Shown here piece after piece: positions 42,301-49,604 of a stretch of DNA of 64,000 bases (positions within the stretch are counted from its first letter, which is position 1; each line of letters opens with the position of its first letter). The position numbers and the translations under genes were made by a program. Source of the DNA: CAZMGG01 sp964565715 (GTDB taxonomy: Bacteria; Planctomycetota; UBA1135; UBA2386); assembly GCA_964565715.1 (NCBI GenBank), contig CAZMGG010000009.1, positions 16,967 to 80,966 of the forward strand, written 5' to 3'. The notes under the pieces are model-generated. The model did not search any database. It was given only the letters and a program-made list of their open reading frames with translations, and was not told where the DNA came from.

Positions 42301-42648
42301 CGCCAGCCGGTCCTCGACCGTGCGGCAGGCGAGGTCCTCGTCCTTCCACTGCATGTGGCCGCGGGTGTCGAACACGCCGTCGTTGATGCGGAACGTCTCG
42401 GCGACCCAGATGCGGCCGTGCTCGTCGACCTGGAAGGCGACCACGTTGCACAGGTCGGGCTCGGCGGCCACCAGCTCGACCTCGAGGCCGGGCGCGAGCT
42501 GGAACGTGCGCATCTGCTGGCTGGCCTCGTCGGAAGCCGCGGCGATGAAGCCCGGCGGCTTGCCGGTGGGCTGCGGCGGCTCATCCTGGGCCGGCAGCAG
42601 CGGCAGGGCGGCGAGCAGGACCGGGATCACCAGTTCGGAGCGTGCCAT
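39313..42648 (-). CDS. PVC-type membrane-bound dehydrogenase (NHL/propeller + HEAT repeats + c-type heme)
   Basis: An 1,111-residue exported protein from ATG 42648 with a signal peptide (SELVIPVLLAALPLLPAQ). Residues 45-440 form a propeller dehydrogenase-like domain (LAPGLEVELVAAEPDLCNVVAFQVDEHGRIWVAE, HDMHGLVIGPDRRLYFSIGDRG, GLRNPQELAFDDRGDLFSGDN). Residues 470-960 are HEAT repeats, and the last 130 residues a cytochrome domain with CQRCH (Cys989, Cys992, His993) and an axial Met likely in AMPPMGGILS. This three-part design is a hallmark of Planctomycetes, Verrucomicrobia and relatives, and oxidation of a sugar-type substrate has been suggested for the family. Substrate unknown. A TAGGAT hexamer lies 9 bases upstream of the start. 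Confidence 0.93.
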   Translation of the reverse strand: MARSELVIPVLLAALPLLPAQDEPPQPTGKPPGFIAAASDEASQQMRTFQLAPGLEVELVAAEPDLCNVVAFQVDEHGRIWVAETFRINDGVFDTRGHMQWKDEDLACRTVEDRLAMYRRHIADKIEGYAAFPERIRLLQDRNGDGVMDQSTVFADSFRDLADGIASGVLFHQGDVWFTNIPKLWRLRDTDGDGRADQQEAVSDGWGVHVSLIGHDMHGLVIGPDRRLYFSIGDRGFHVRTREGALLDHPHEGAVLRCELDGSHLEVFHRGLRNPQELAFDDRGDLFSGDNNSDGGDKARFVFVVEGGDSGWRIGHQWVDDRGRWNREKLWHPPFPGQAAWIVPPIANIADGPSGLVYDTGLGLPDRYRGHFFLCDFRGAPAPSGLRAIRLEPRGAGFEVARLEQPVWRILCTDVDIGPDGSLYLSDWVNGWNKTGKGRIYRVRTAGQRNDLRLRTLAQDLASDLGRLRPDQLLPLLDHQDRRMRQKAQFALVDQGARDVLAAAAAGPDRQRARLHGIWGLGILGRSDPQALAPVVPLLGDGDAEVRAQGARVLGDARWGKNPGAVWQEARDRLVQLVQHDPNSRVRLQAAIALGKFGPGAAAKATPAILAALRHCGDRDPWLRHGLALALAGLDDRAVLHRALADDDVAVRLGAVLALRRLADPELASALRDPDLLVRTEAASAIHDAPVDAALPALAALIDGDLPADGPLTHRVLHGNRLLGQPEHGLALLAFATDARRGSAMRIEALAMLGEWPAPHGQDRIDGNWRPVTHPDPARVVEPLAAALPGLLADRDHGVAQQAATVAGQLRVAGAAAALATLVGDAGRPVRAREAALRALDTLDAPELDAVVDALPADAPGGLREAAVRIFARRNPDKAVPVLASLLQNGSRRERRGAFAALGDLGSAAAADLLLQALDDLAAGKVDAAVQLELLEAAQKRQEDAVRERLERRTAAFGDDPLLPFQQCLQGGDAEQGRQVFFQDERANCQRCHSIGGRGGSAGPRLDGIGAQRDRTALLRSLLAPSAEIAEGYASVVLHLHNGELLAGIVTRDQDGVVEVTDVDGKATQVPNDRIKERVGSTTSAMPPMGGILSPRQVRDLVEFLATRKDS

Positions 42649-42685
42649 GGGCGGCGCATCCTACGGGCCGACCGCCGGACTCGCG

Positions 42686-43402
42686 TCACGCGATCGGCAG
42701 CGTGCTCCGCGCGCGGCTCAGTTCATCGTGGAGCCGTTGCACCTCACGACAACGCGGATCCACCGGCCCCTCGCCGAGGTCGCCGACGTAGCGACAGGCC
42801 GCGTGGTCGGCCGCCGCCGCCTCGTACTCGGCGACCCATGCCTCGCGGAGTGCGATGCGCTCGGGGTGCACCGGCCAGATCCCCGGGCGGGGCCGGATGC
42901 CGCGCACGCCCATGCGCCACGGCTTGCCGCTGACCCGGGCGCGGAAGCAGGCCTGCAGCGCGCAGAGGCGGGCGTAGGCCGGATCGCCACCCAGGTCCTG
43001 CAGCAGCCGCTGCGTGGCCGGGGCGGTCGGATCGTAGGTGGCGTGCAGGGCCAGCAGCCGCAGCCCGGCCGGCGTCTCGTAGAGGGCGAAGCGGCCGCCG
43101 GGCTGCTCGCGGGCGACCCGTTCGACGCGTTCCCGGGCGCGCCGCTGGCTGGCCGACGCCGTGTCGGGCCGGTTCCGCATGCGCTGCCGCAGGGTGATCA
43201 GCAACATGGGCAGGACGAGGCACCCGACCAGTGTGCTGCAGCCGAACGCGCCGCGGCCCCCGGCGAACGGCACCACCGCCATCGATGCGCTGGCCGCGGC
43301 GGCCAGGGAGACCTCCGACCAGCCGAAGCGCCGCACGACGCGGTTCCGCCCCTGCACCTTGCCGGTGACCCGCGCCTCCGCCCAGTAGTCGGGGATGTGC
43401 AT
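42686..43402 (-). CDS. Conserved protein of unknown function with one hydrophobic hairpin
   Basis: A 238-residue protein from ATG 43402. The start MHIPDYWAEARVTGKVQGRNRVVRRFGWSEVS resembles a widespread family of proteins without assigned function whose N-terminus reads IPDYWAEAR and RRFGWS. Two hydrophobic stretches (VSLAAAASASMAVVPFAG and STLVGCLVLPMLLITL) form a probable membrane hairpin; the rest is a soluble alpha/beta domain (GRFALYETPAGLRLLALHATYDP) with several cysteines in the LCALQACFRARV and AACRYVGDLGEG segments. A TAGAGT hexamer sits 12 bases before the ATG. It is upstream of, and on the same strand as, the dehydrogenase gene, 37 bases away. Function is not inferred. Confidence 0.78.
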   Translation of the reverse strand: MHIPDYWAEARVTGKVQGRNRVVRRFGWSEVSLAAAASASMAVVPFAGGRGAFGCSTLVGCLVLPMLLITLRQRMRNRPDTASASQRRARERVERVAREQPGGRFALYETPAGLRLLALHATYDPTAPATQRLLQDLGGDPAYARLCALQACFRARVSGKPWRMGVRGIRPRPGIWPVHPERIALREAWVAEYEAAAADHAACRYVGDLGEGPVDPRCREVQRLHDELSRARSTLPIA

Positions 43403-43508
43403 CGGCCGAGCCCGACTCTAGTCGCTCCACCGGCGGAACCCGGGCTACGTTTTGACCGGCCCGTGCGCCGGGGCCATGGTTCCTGTTCTCTGTCGGTTCT
43501 CCGTGCCC

Positions 43509-44333
43509 ATGCCCACCTCACCGCCTCCTGCTCCCGACCGCGCGGAAGACCTGCGCCACATCGCCGAGGCGCTCGCCAGGGCAGGTGCCGTCCTGCTCAA
43601 GCACGCGGCGGGCGCCAAGGACTACGACCTGAAGGGCGGCGGCAGCCCGGTGACCGCCGCCGACCACGAGGTGGATGCGTTGTTGCGCAACCTCCTGCCC
43701 CGACCCGGCGACGGCTGGCTGTCGGAGGAGACGGCTGACGGGCCCGACCGGCTGGGGCGGCGGCGGGTGTGGGTGGTGGATCCGCTGGACGGGACGCGGG
43801 ACTTCCTGGCCGGCCGGCCGGAGTACTCGGCTTCCATCGCCCTGTGCGAGGATGGCGTGCCGGTGCTGGGCGGCATCTGCAACCCGGCTACCGGGGTGAC
43901 CGTGATCGGCGGGCCGGGATTGGGTGTTCGGGTGACCGGCGATCCGGGGCTCGCCTGGCCGGAGGCCGCGCCGGACGCCCTGCGGGTGCTGGGCAGCCGC
44001 AGCGAGTGGAAGCGCGGCGAGTGGACCCGGTTCGAGCAGGCCCGCGCGCTCGCCTTCCTGCCGATCGGCTCGGTCGCCTACAAGCTGGCCCTGGTGGCGG
44101 CGGGAGCGGCGGACGCCACCTGGACCCTGCAGCCGAAGAGCGAATGGGATGTGGCGGCGGGCGTGGCCCTGGTGCGCGGCGCCGGCGGCGAGGTCTGGCT
44201 GCCCGATGGCGGCGAGGTGGGCTTCAACCGGCCGCAGCCTCGGTTCCGTTGTTTCGCCGGGGCGTCCGGGGCTTGCGCTGGTGCGGTGCGGGCGATGACC
44301 ACCGGCGTGCCGTTGCCGCCGCCGCGTTACTGA
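43509..44333 (+). CDS. Inositol monophosphatase-family phosphatase, CysQ-like
   Basis: A 274-residue protein read from ATG 43509; a GTG six bases upstream and an ATG at 43476 are alternatives. The three metal-binding motifs of the family are present: GWLSEETAD, WVVDPLDGTRDF and the C-terminal KSEWDVAAGVALV (WDxAAG). A GGGSPVTAADHEVD segment matches the N-terminal loop of CysQ. Such enzymes remove phosphates from inositol-1-phosphate or from 3'-phosphoadenosine 5'-phosphate (PAP). Since the window also encodes a PAPS-making CysNC and a sulfotransferase, which produces PAP, recycling of PAP is a reasonable guess but not certain. Confidence 0.85.
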   Translation: MPTSPPPAPDRAEDLRHIAEALARAGAVLLKHAAGAKDYDLKGGGSPVTAADHEVDALLRNLLPRPGDGWLSEETADGPDRLGRRRVWVVDPLDGTRDFLAGRPEYSASIALCEDGVPVLGGICNPATGVTVIGGPGLGVRVTGDPGLAWPEAAPDALRVLGSRSEWKRGEWTRFEQARALAFLPIGSVAYKLALVAAGAADATWTLQPKSEWDVAAGVALVRGAGGEVWLPDGGEVGFNRPQPRFRCFAGASGACAGAVRAMTTGVPLPPPRY

Positions 44334-44535
44334 CGGGCGTGTGGAACGACCGCGTGTTGCGCATGGGGAAATGTGGATGGCCTGTGAAGAGCCGTCGCGG
44401 GCGCTCGCCGATGCGCTTCGACCCTCCGGAACTCAGAGACTTTGTGAAATTGGCTGAGCCACCGCGGCGGCCAATCGCGTAGAGGCGCCGCAACCACGTC
44501 CGCCGCCCACCCCCGACCCGGGTCCCTGCGCACCA

Positions 44536-47082
44536 GTGAAGTCCCTCACCTTCGTCGGCCCCGTTCCTTCCCTGGCCACGCTCTGCCTGCTGGCCGCCAT
44601 GGTTCCTGCCGTGGCCTCCCTGGGTGGCCTCCGAGCCCAGTCGGTGCTGCTCGAGGTCTCGAACCTCGCCAACAGCGGCCCCGGCAGCTTCCGGTGGGCG
44701 CTCGACGAGGCCAACCGGCTGGCGGCCCTGGCCGGCCCGGACCGGCGGCTGGTCATCTCCTTCCGGCCCGAACTGGCGGGCCAGACCCTGACCGGCCAGG
44801 GCTCCTATCCGATGCTGTTCGCGCCCTACGTGACGATCCAGGTCGCCGGCGTGCAGCCGCAGGCGGTGGTGCTGGACCTGCCGGAGAGCTTCGTGGCGTC
44901 GGGCCGGGACCTGTGGCTGCGTGACCTGCGGTTCCAGCGGCCCGCCGCCCGCGTCGGCTCGGGCGACAACGTGATCCTGGTCGGCTGCCGCAACGCCCGG
45001 ATCGAGCGTTGCTCCTTCGAGAACGCGCCGATCGCCGGGCTGTGGCTGATCGGCAGCCCCGACGCCCAGCTCATCGAGTCGACCTTCCGCAACGACGTGC
45101 CGGGCCGCCTGGGCCAGGGTCTGCTGGTGCAGGACGGTGCGGACCATCTGGTCATCGATGGCTGCGTGTTCGAGGACCTGGCGGGCCGGGGCCTGGCCCT
45201 GGCCACGGTCCGCAGCGCCACGATCCGCAACTCGACGTTCCGGCGGGTGGCCGGCGCGATGCTGCTCATGGAGAGCAGCCGCGACCTCGACATCGGGCCG
45301 GGCAACCTGATCGAGGACTGCACCTGGACCGGCATCACCGCGGACCTGGTCAGCCCGATCAACCCCGGCAACCCGGCGGAATGGGGCGTGCGGATCCACG
45401 GCAACACGATCCGCAACGGTTCGACCAGCGGCATCGTGGTGCGCAACCGGTCGACCCGGGTGCTGCTGGACGACAACAAGCTGTTCGACAACGGCCGCGA
45501 CGGGCAGGCGCAGGTGCGACTGGTGGGGGTGGAGGGCGCCGACGTGCGCAACAACCAGATCCTGCGCGGTCTCGGCGTCGGTCTCCACATCAGCGGCGGG
45601 CGCGACATCGAGGTGCATTCCGGCAACCGGATCGAGGACAACCGAGGCGACGGCGTCGTCGCCAACGGCGGCGGCACGGACATCTGGATCGGGCCCCGCC
45701 AGGCAGGCGGCTCCCGCCGCGGCAACCTGATCCGCGGCAACGTCGGGTCGGCGGTGGTGTTCAGCGGCATCCAGCGCGGCAGCGTCACCGGTGGCGCCAC
45801 CGGCTCCGCCGACCGGACGAAGCTCGAGTGCGGGACAGGCGCCGCCGGTGCCAGCGCCGCGGTCTACGTCCGCGACGGCTCGCGGGACATCGTGATCGGC
45901 CCAGGAGTCGATTGCGTGGGCGGCGCGCCGGCGGCGGTCGAACTGGTCGGCGTCGCCGGTGTGCGGGTCGAGGGGATCACCGCGACGGGGTACACCGAGC
46001 GGGCCCTCGGCATCTGGTCCTGCGCCGACATCCGTGTGTCGGGCTGCTACCTGGACGGCGATTCGGCGGCCCTGGCCGGCGTCTCGGCGTTCGACTCGAC
46101 GCCCATCGAGCTGTTCGACAACGAGGTGCGCAAGCATCGCTCGATCGGGTTGAGTTTCCGCGACTGCCGCAGCGTGCTGGTCGGCCCGGGCAACCGCGCG
46201 ACGCGCAACGGGCAGTGGGGCTTCTTCTTCCAGCGCAACTCGGCGCCGACGGCGTGGGCTTCGGTGCAGAGCTCGACGGCGGTCAACCACGTCGGGGCGG
46301 GCACCGGGGCCGGCTTCGCCTTCCTCGGCGTCAGCGGCGAGGTGGTCAATGCCACCAGCGCCGGCAACGACCAGGGCATCGAAGTGGCCCAGGGCGCGGT
46401 GGTCAGCGCCGCCAACTCGATCTTCTGGCAGAACCGGACCCACGACCGCAAGTGCGTCAACGGCACCGCTTTCATGTCCCAGTGCACCTACCGGACCAGC
46501 GTCGGGACCTGGGGCAGCGGTTTCGGCAACAGCCTGGCGGACCCGCAGCTGGTCGATCTGGCCAACGACGACGTCCATCTGCTGCCGGACTCGCCGGCCA
46601 TCGACGCCGGCGACGTGCTCCTGGTGAACGTGCCCGCGGCCGATGCCCGCATCACGCAGCGGGTGCTGGGCCGTGGCATCGATCGTGGCTCGGAGGAGGG
46701 GGAGCCGCTGATGGGAACCCCGCTGACCCTGCTCGGTTCGGTCATGCGACCCCGCTCGCAGAACGTGTTCACGTTCGAACTGGACGCCGGCGAGGAGTAC
46801 GGCGGGCACACGCGCTGCCTGCTGGCCGGGTTCTCCGGCACGACGGTCGGGATCCCCTTGCTGGACCGTGCGGTGCTGCCGCTGCGGCCCGACCTGCTGA
46901 CCTCCTTCTGGTCGAACAGTCCGTTTGCCTATGGCGCCCTGGATGGCAGGGGGCGTGAGATCGCGACGGTGGTCGTCCCGGCCTCGATCACGCCCTACCT
47001 CCCGCCGGAGCTGACCTTCGCCTTCACCGTCTTCCCGACGCTGGACTGGGCGAGCAACCCCGTGACCGTGCGGTGGCTGTGA
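44536..47082 (+). CDS. Secreted right-handed parallel beta-helix protein
   Basis: An 848-residue protein, probably from a GTG at 44536, giving a signal peptide (SLATLCLLAAMVPAVASLGG). From about residue 90 to 700 it is built of repeating short strands with N, G and V/I turns (IEDNRGDGVVANGG, VRNNQILRGLGVGLHISGG, AVNDATSAGNDQG-like coils), the look of a parallel beta-helix such as pectate lyase or carbohydrate-binding/adhesion proteins. Catalytic residues are not evident. The final 120 residues are a separate strand-rich module. Its stop codon TGA overlaps the start of a second beta-helix protein by one base, so both are translated together. Confidence 0.82.
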   Translation: MKSLTFVGPVPSLATLCLLAAMVPAVASLGGLRAQSVLLEVSNLANSGPGSFRWALDEANRLAALAGPDRRLVISFRPELAGQTLTGQGSYPMLFAPYVTIQVAGVQPQAVVLDLPESFVASGRDLWLRDLRFQRPAARVGSGDNVILVGCRNARIERCSFENAPIAGLWLIGSPDAQLIESTFRNDVPGRLGQGLLVQDGADHLVIDGCVFEDLAGRGLALATVRSATIRNSTFRRVAGAMLLMESSRDLDIGPGNLIEDCTWTGITADLVSPINPGNPAEWGVRIHGNTIRNGSTSGIVVRNRSTRVLLDDNKLFDNGRDGQAQVRLVGVEGADVRNNQILRGLGVGLHISGGRDIEVHSGNRIEDNRGDGVVANGGGTDIWIGPRQAGGSRRGNLIRGNVGSAVVFSGIQRGSVTGGATGSADRTKLECGTGAAGASAAVYVRDGSRDIVIGPGVDCVGGAPAAVELVGVAGVRVEGITATGYTERALGIWSCADIRVSGCYLDGDSAALAGVSAFDSTPIELFDNEVRKHRSIGLSFRDCRSVLVGPGNRATRNGQWGFFFQRNSAPTAWASVQSSTAVNHVGAGTGAGFAFLGVSGEVVNATSAGNDQGIEVAQGAVVSAANSIFWQNRTHDRKCVNGTAFMSQCTYRTSVGTWGSGFGNSLADPQLVDLANDDVHLLPDSPAIDAGDVLLVNVPAADARITQRVLGRGIDRGSEEGEPLMGTPLTLLGSVMRPRSQNVFTFELDAGEEYGGHTRCLLAGFSGTTVGIPLLDRAVLPLRPDLLTSFWSNSPFAYGALDGRGREIATVVVPASITPYLPPELTFAFTVFPTLDWASNPVTVRWL

Positions 47083-49565
47083 TGGTTGCCAGGAATCATG
47101 GCGCGGCTTCGGGTTGGCTCCTGGTCCTCGGGGCGGTGCTGGCAGGCACCGGCGCGGCCCTGGCACAGACCCCCATCGCGGTCACCAGCCTCGTGGACGG
47201 CCAGCCCGGCTCCCTGCGGGCCGCGTTGACCGCCGCGGCGGGCCAGCCGATCCCGGCCATCGTCGAGCTGCAGGTGGCGGGCGCCTGCGTGCTGAACCCC
47301 ACCCTCGGCTCGCTGCCGGCGATCCCCGCCGGCGCCATCGTGCGGGCGCCGGGCTTCACGCCAGGGCAGCGCTTCACCATCAACGCGCAGAACTTCACCG
47401 TCGGCATCACCGCGCTGCGCGCCACCGGCGCCGGCGCCCGGGTCACCGCGCCACTGACGATCCTGGTCAACACCGGCGCCGGCGTGGTGGTCTCGGCCAA
47501 CGACGTCCAGTTCGGCGACCTGGAGATCGTCGGCGGGTCGTCCTGGAGCTTCCGCGCCGCCTCGGTGTCGAACCTGGTCGTCGACCGGCTGGTCGTGCGG
47601 CAGGGCGGCGTCGGCGTCTCGCTGTGGACCTGCACCAACAGCCGCCTGGGCAACGCCGCGCTCGGCAGGCCGGTCCGCGCCACCCAGTGCCTGGCGCAGC
47701 CCTTGCAGATCCAGCGCTGCACCGACCTGACGGTGGAGTGCTTCGAGGTCGAGGACAACGTCGGCACCGTGGTCGTGCCCGGCATCCACATGCAGGACAA
47801 CACCCGGGTCCGCCTCGGCAGCCCTTTGCGTCGCAGCACGTTGTCCCGCAACTCCGCCGGCGCCAAGCTCGAGCGTTGCGTCGACTGTCGCGTCGCCGAC
47901 GTCGATATCCTGCAGAGCGGCCAGGTCGGCTTCTGGATCGACGCCGGCTCGGGCAACCAGCTCGCGGCGGCCCTGATCGACTCGCCGGCGCAGATCGGCG
48001 TGCAGCTCAGCGGCAACACGGCGGCGCCGCGTGTTGGCCCCGGCGTCACCATCCGCAACGTCGCCGGCAGCTTTGGCGCCGGCGTGGCCATCAACAACTG
48101 CTCGGCGCCAGTGCTGCAATCGGTGCACGTCCAGCGCTGCACGCCGGGCGTCAACGCCGGCCAGAACACCGTCAACGCCCTGATCGATGGCTGCCACCTC
48201 CAGGACTGCCAGCGCGGCCTGCTGGGCGTCCGGGCGCCGGGCATGAGGGTGCAGAACAGCCGTTTCGAGCACAACTCGGTCCGCGGCGTCGAGCTCGACG
48301 CCTGCACCGACATGGTGACCACCGGCAGCGTGTTCGTGAACAACTTCGGTCCGGGTCTCGAGGCGGTCAACGGCAGCCATCGGCTGGTGTTCGGTCCCGG
48401 CAACACCGTCGAGGGCAACGGCTTCATCGGCGTGAGCTTCCGCGACAGCAGCGACTGCACGGTGCGCGACAATCCGTCGATCAGCCACAACGCCGGCGTC
48501 GGTGTCGAGTCGGCCCGCAGCCGCCGCCTGTCCATCGCCCGCAACCACATCGAGGGCAACCTGGGCAGTGGCATCTGGCTCCTGTTCGACTCCAGCAGCG
48601 CGCTGGTCGGGCCCGGCAACGTGGTCACCGGGACGTTCGGCAGCGGCATCAAGATCGAGCTGTGCGACGCCGCCCTGGTGGTGGGCAACCACGTCCACGA
48701 CAACTACGGGACCGGTGTCGTGTTCATCGACCAGTGGACGACGGCCAACGCCGGTCACGTCATGCGTTCGACGCTGGTGGCGGACAACCGCGACCTCGGC
48801 GTGATGCTGCGCAGCGGCAACCCGGTCTCGGTCCAGGCCAGCACGATCGTCGGCAACTACCGGGGCCTGGACGCGACGTCGGGTCTGGCGGTGCCTGCCC
48901 AGATCGACGTCGACAGCTCGATCATCTGGGGCAACTGGCTCGACGACTACAACAACGCCACGATGAGCTCAGGCCTGGTCGTCGCGCAGCACAGCACGGT
49001 CCAGTTCCCGGCGCCGGGCGGCAACAACAACTCGCTCGACCCGCGGTTCGTGGACGCGGTGAACGGCGACTACCGCCTGCGTTCCGACAGCCCGATGATC
49101 GACGCGGCCAACCAGCCGCGCTACCTCACGGTGCCGGGCCTCGAACGCGATGCCCAGGGCGGCGACCGCTTCGTCGGCTGCGCCGTGGACCGGGGCGCCT
49201 GCGAGCTGCAGCGGATCGCCGTGACGTCCAGTCAGAGCTCGACCGCCGACATCACCCTGCAGTGGCCGGGCAGCGCCCAGGGCGGCCTGTCGATCCTGCT
49301 GTTCAGCAAGGCGCAACCCACAGGCGGTGTGCTGCCGTGCTCGACCTTCACCTGGGACCTGTTCACCTTCCAGCAGTTCGCGTTCACCGAGTACACGCCG
49401 GGCATCATCGCCACCGTGCCGCCGGGCGGCCGCGTGCAGGCGGCGATCCCGCTGCTGCCGGGGACGGTGGGGCCGGTGTGGGCCGGTGGCTTCCTGTTCA
49501 CCAACCAGGGCGGCGGCCTGGCCTTCCACATCAGCTCCGGCGTCGCGCAAGTCCCGGGGCTCTAG
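47082..49565 (+). CDS. Secreted right-handed parallel beta-helix protein, coupled
   Basis: An 827-residue protein from ATG 47082, which overlaps the stop codon of the preceding beta-helix gene by one base. A signal peptide (WLLVLGAVLAGTGAALAQ) precedes a beta-helix of repeated turns (RNSAGAKLERCVDCRVADVDI, FEHNSVRGVELDACTDMVTTG, VEGNGFIGVSFRDSSDC), clearly related to the upstream protein. The last 100 residues form a strand-rich module (LSILLFSKAQPTGG, AAIPLLPGTVGPVWAGGFLFTNQGGGLAFHISSG). No catalytic motif was seen. Adhesion or polysaccharide binding is likely; specificity is unknown. An inverted repeat follows, between convergent genes. Confidence 0.85.
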   Translation: MVARNHGAASGWLLVLGAVLAGTGAALAQTPIAVTSLVDGQPGSLRAALTAAAGQPIPAIVELQVAGACVLNPTLGSLPAIPAGAIVRAPGFTPGQRFTINAQNFTVGITALRATGAGARVTAPLTILVNTGAGVVVSANDVQFGDLEIVGGSSWSFRAASVSNLVVDRLVVRQGGVGVSLWTCTNSRLGNAALGRPVRATQCLAQPLQIQRCTDLTVECFEVEDNVGTVVVPGIHMQDNTRVRLGSPLRRSTLSRNSAGAKLERCVDCRVADVDILQSGQVGFWIDAGSGNQLAAALIDSPAQIGVQLSGNTAAPRVGPGVTIRNVAGSFGAGVAINNCSAPVLQSVHVQRCTPGVNAGQNTVNALIDGCHLQDCQRGLLGVRAPGMRVQNSRFEHNSVRGVELDACTDMVTTGSVFVNNFGPGLEAVNGSHRLVFGPGNTVEGNGFIGVSFRDSSDCTVRDNPSISHNAGVGVESARSRRLSIARNHIEGNLGSGIWLLFDSSSALVGPGNVVTGTFGSGIKIELCDAALVVGNHVHDNYGTGVVFIDQWTTANAGHVMRSTLVADNRDLGVMLRSGNPVSVQASTIVGNYRGLDATSGLAVPAQIDVDSSIIWGNWLDDYNNATMSSGLVVAQHSTVQFPAPGGNNNSLDPRFVDAVNGDYRLRSDSPMIDAANQPRYLTVPGLERDAQGGDRFVGCAVDRGACELQRIAVTSSQSSTADITLQWPGSAQGGLSILLFSKAQPTGGVLPCSTFTWDLFTFQQFAFTEYTPGIIATVPPGGRVQAAIPLLPGTVGPVWAGGFLFTNQGGGLAFHISSGVAQVPGL

Positions 49566-49579
49566 GCCGGGGCCTTCAG

Positions 49580-49604
49580 GATCGCTTCACGCCCCCGCGA
49601 TCCG
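49580..49604. terminator. Inverted repeat between convergent genes
   Basis: GGATCGC and GCGATCC, separated by 11 bases, could form a hairpin that spans the stop codon of the glycosyltransferase on the minus strand, 15 bases after the stop of the beta-helix gene. It may act as a shared terminator. Confidence 0.3.

Noticed and set aside
44334..44535. Small ORF between the CysQ-like gene and the first beta-helix gene
   Set aside because: The only candidate is the tail of a shadow frame without a ribosome-binding site. The stretch is moderately AT-rich (around 44440-44455) and more likely carries the promoter of the beta-helix genes.
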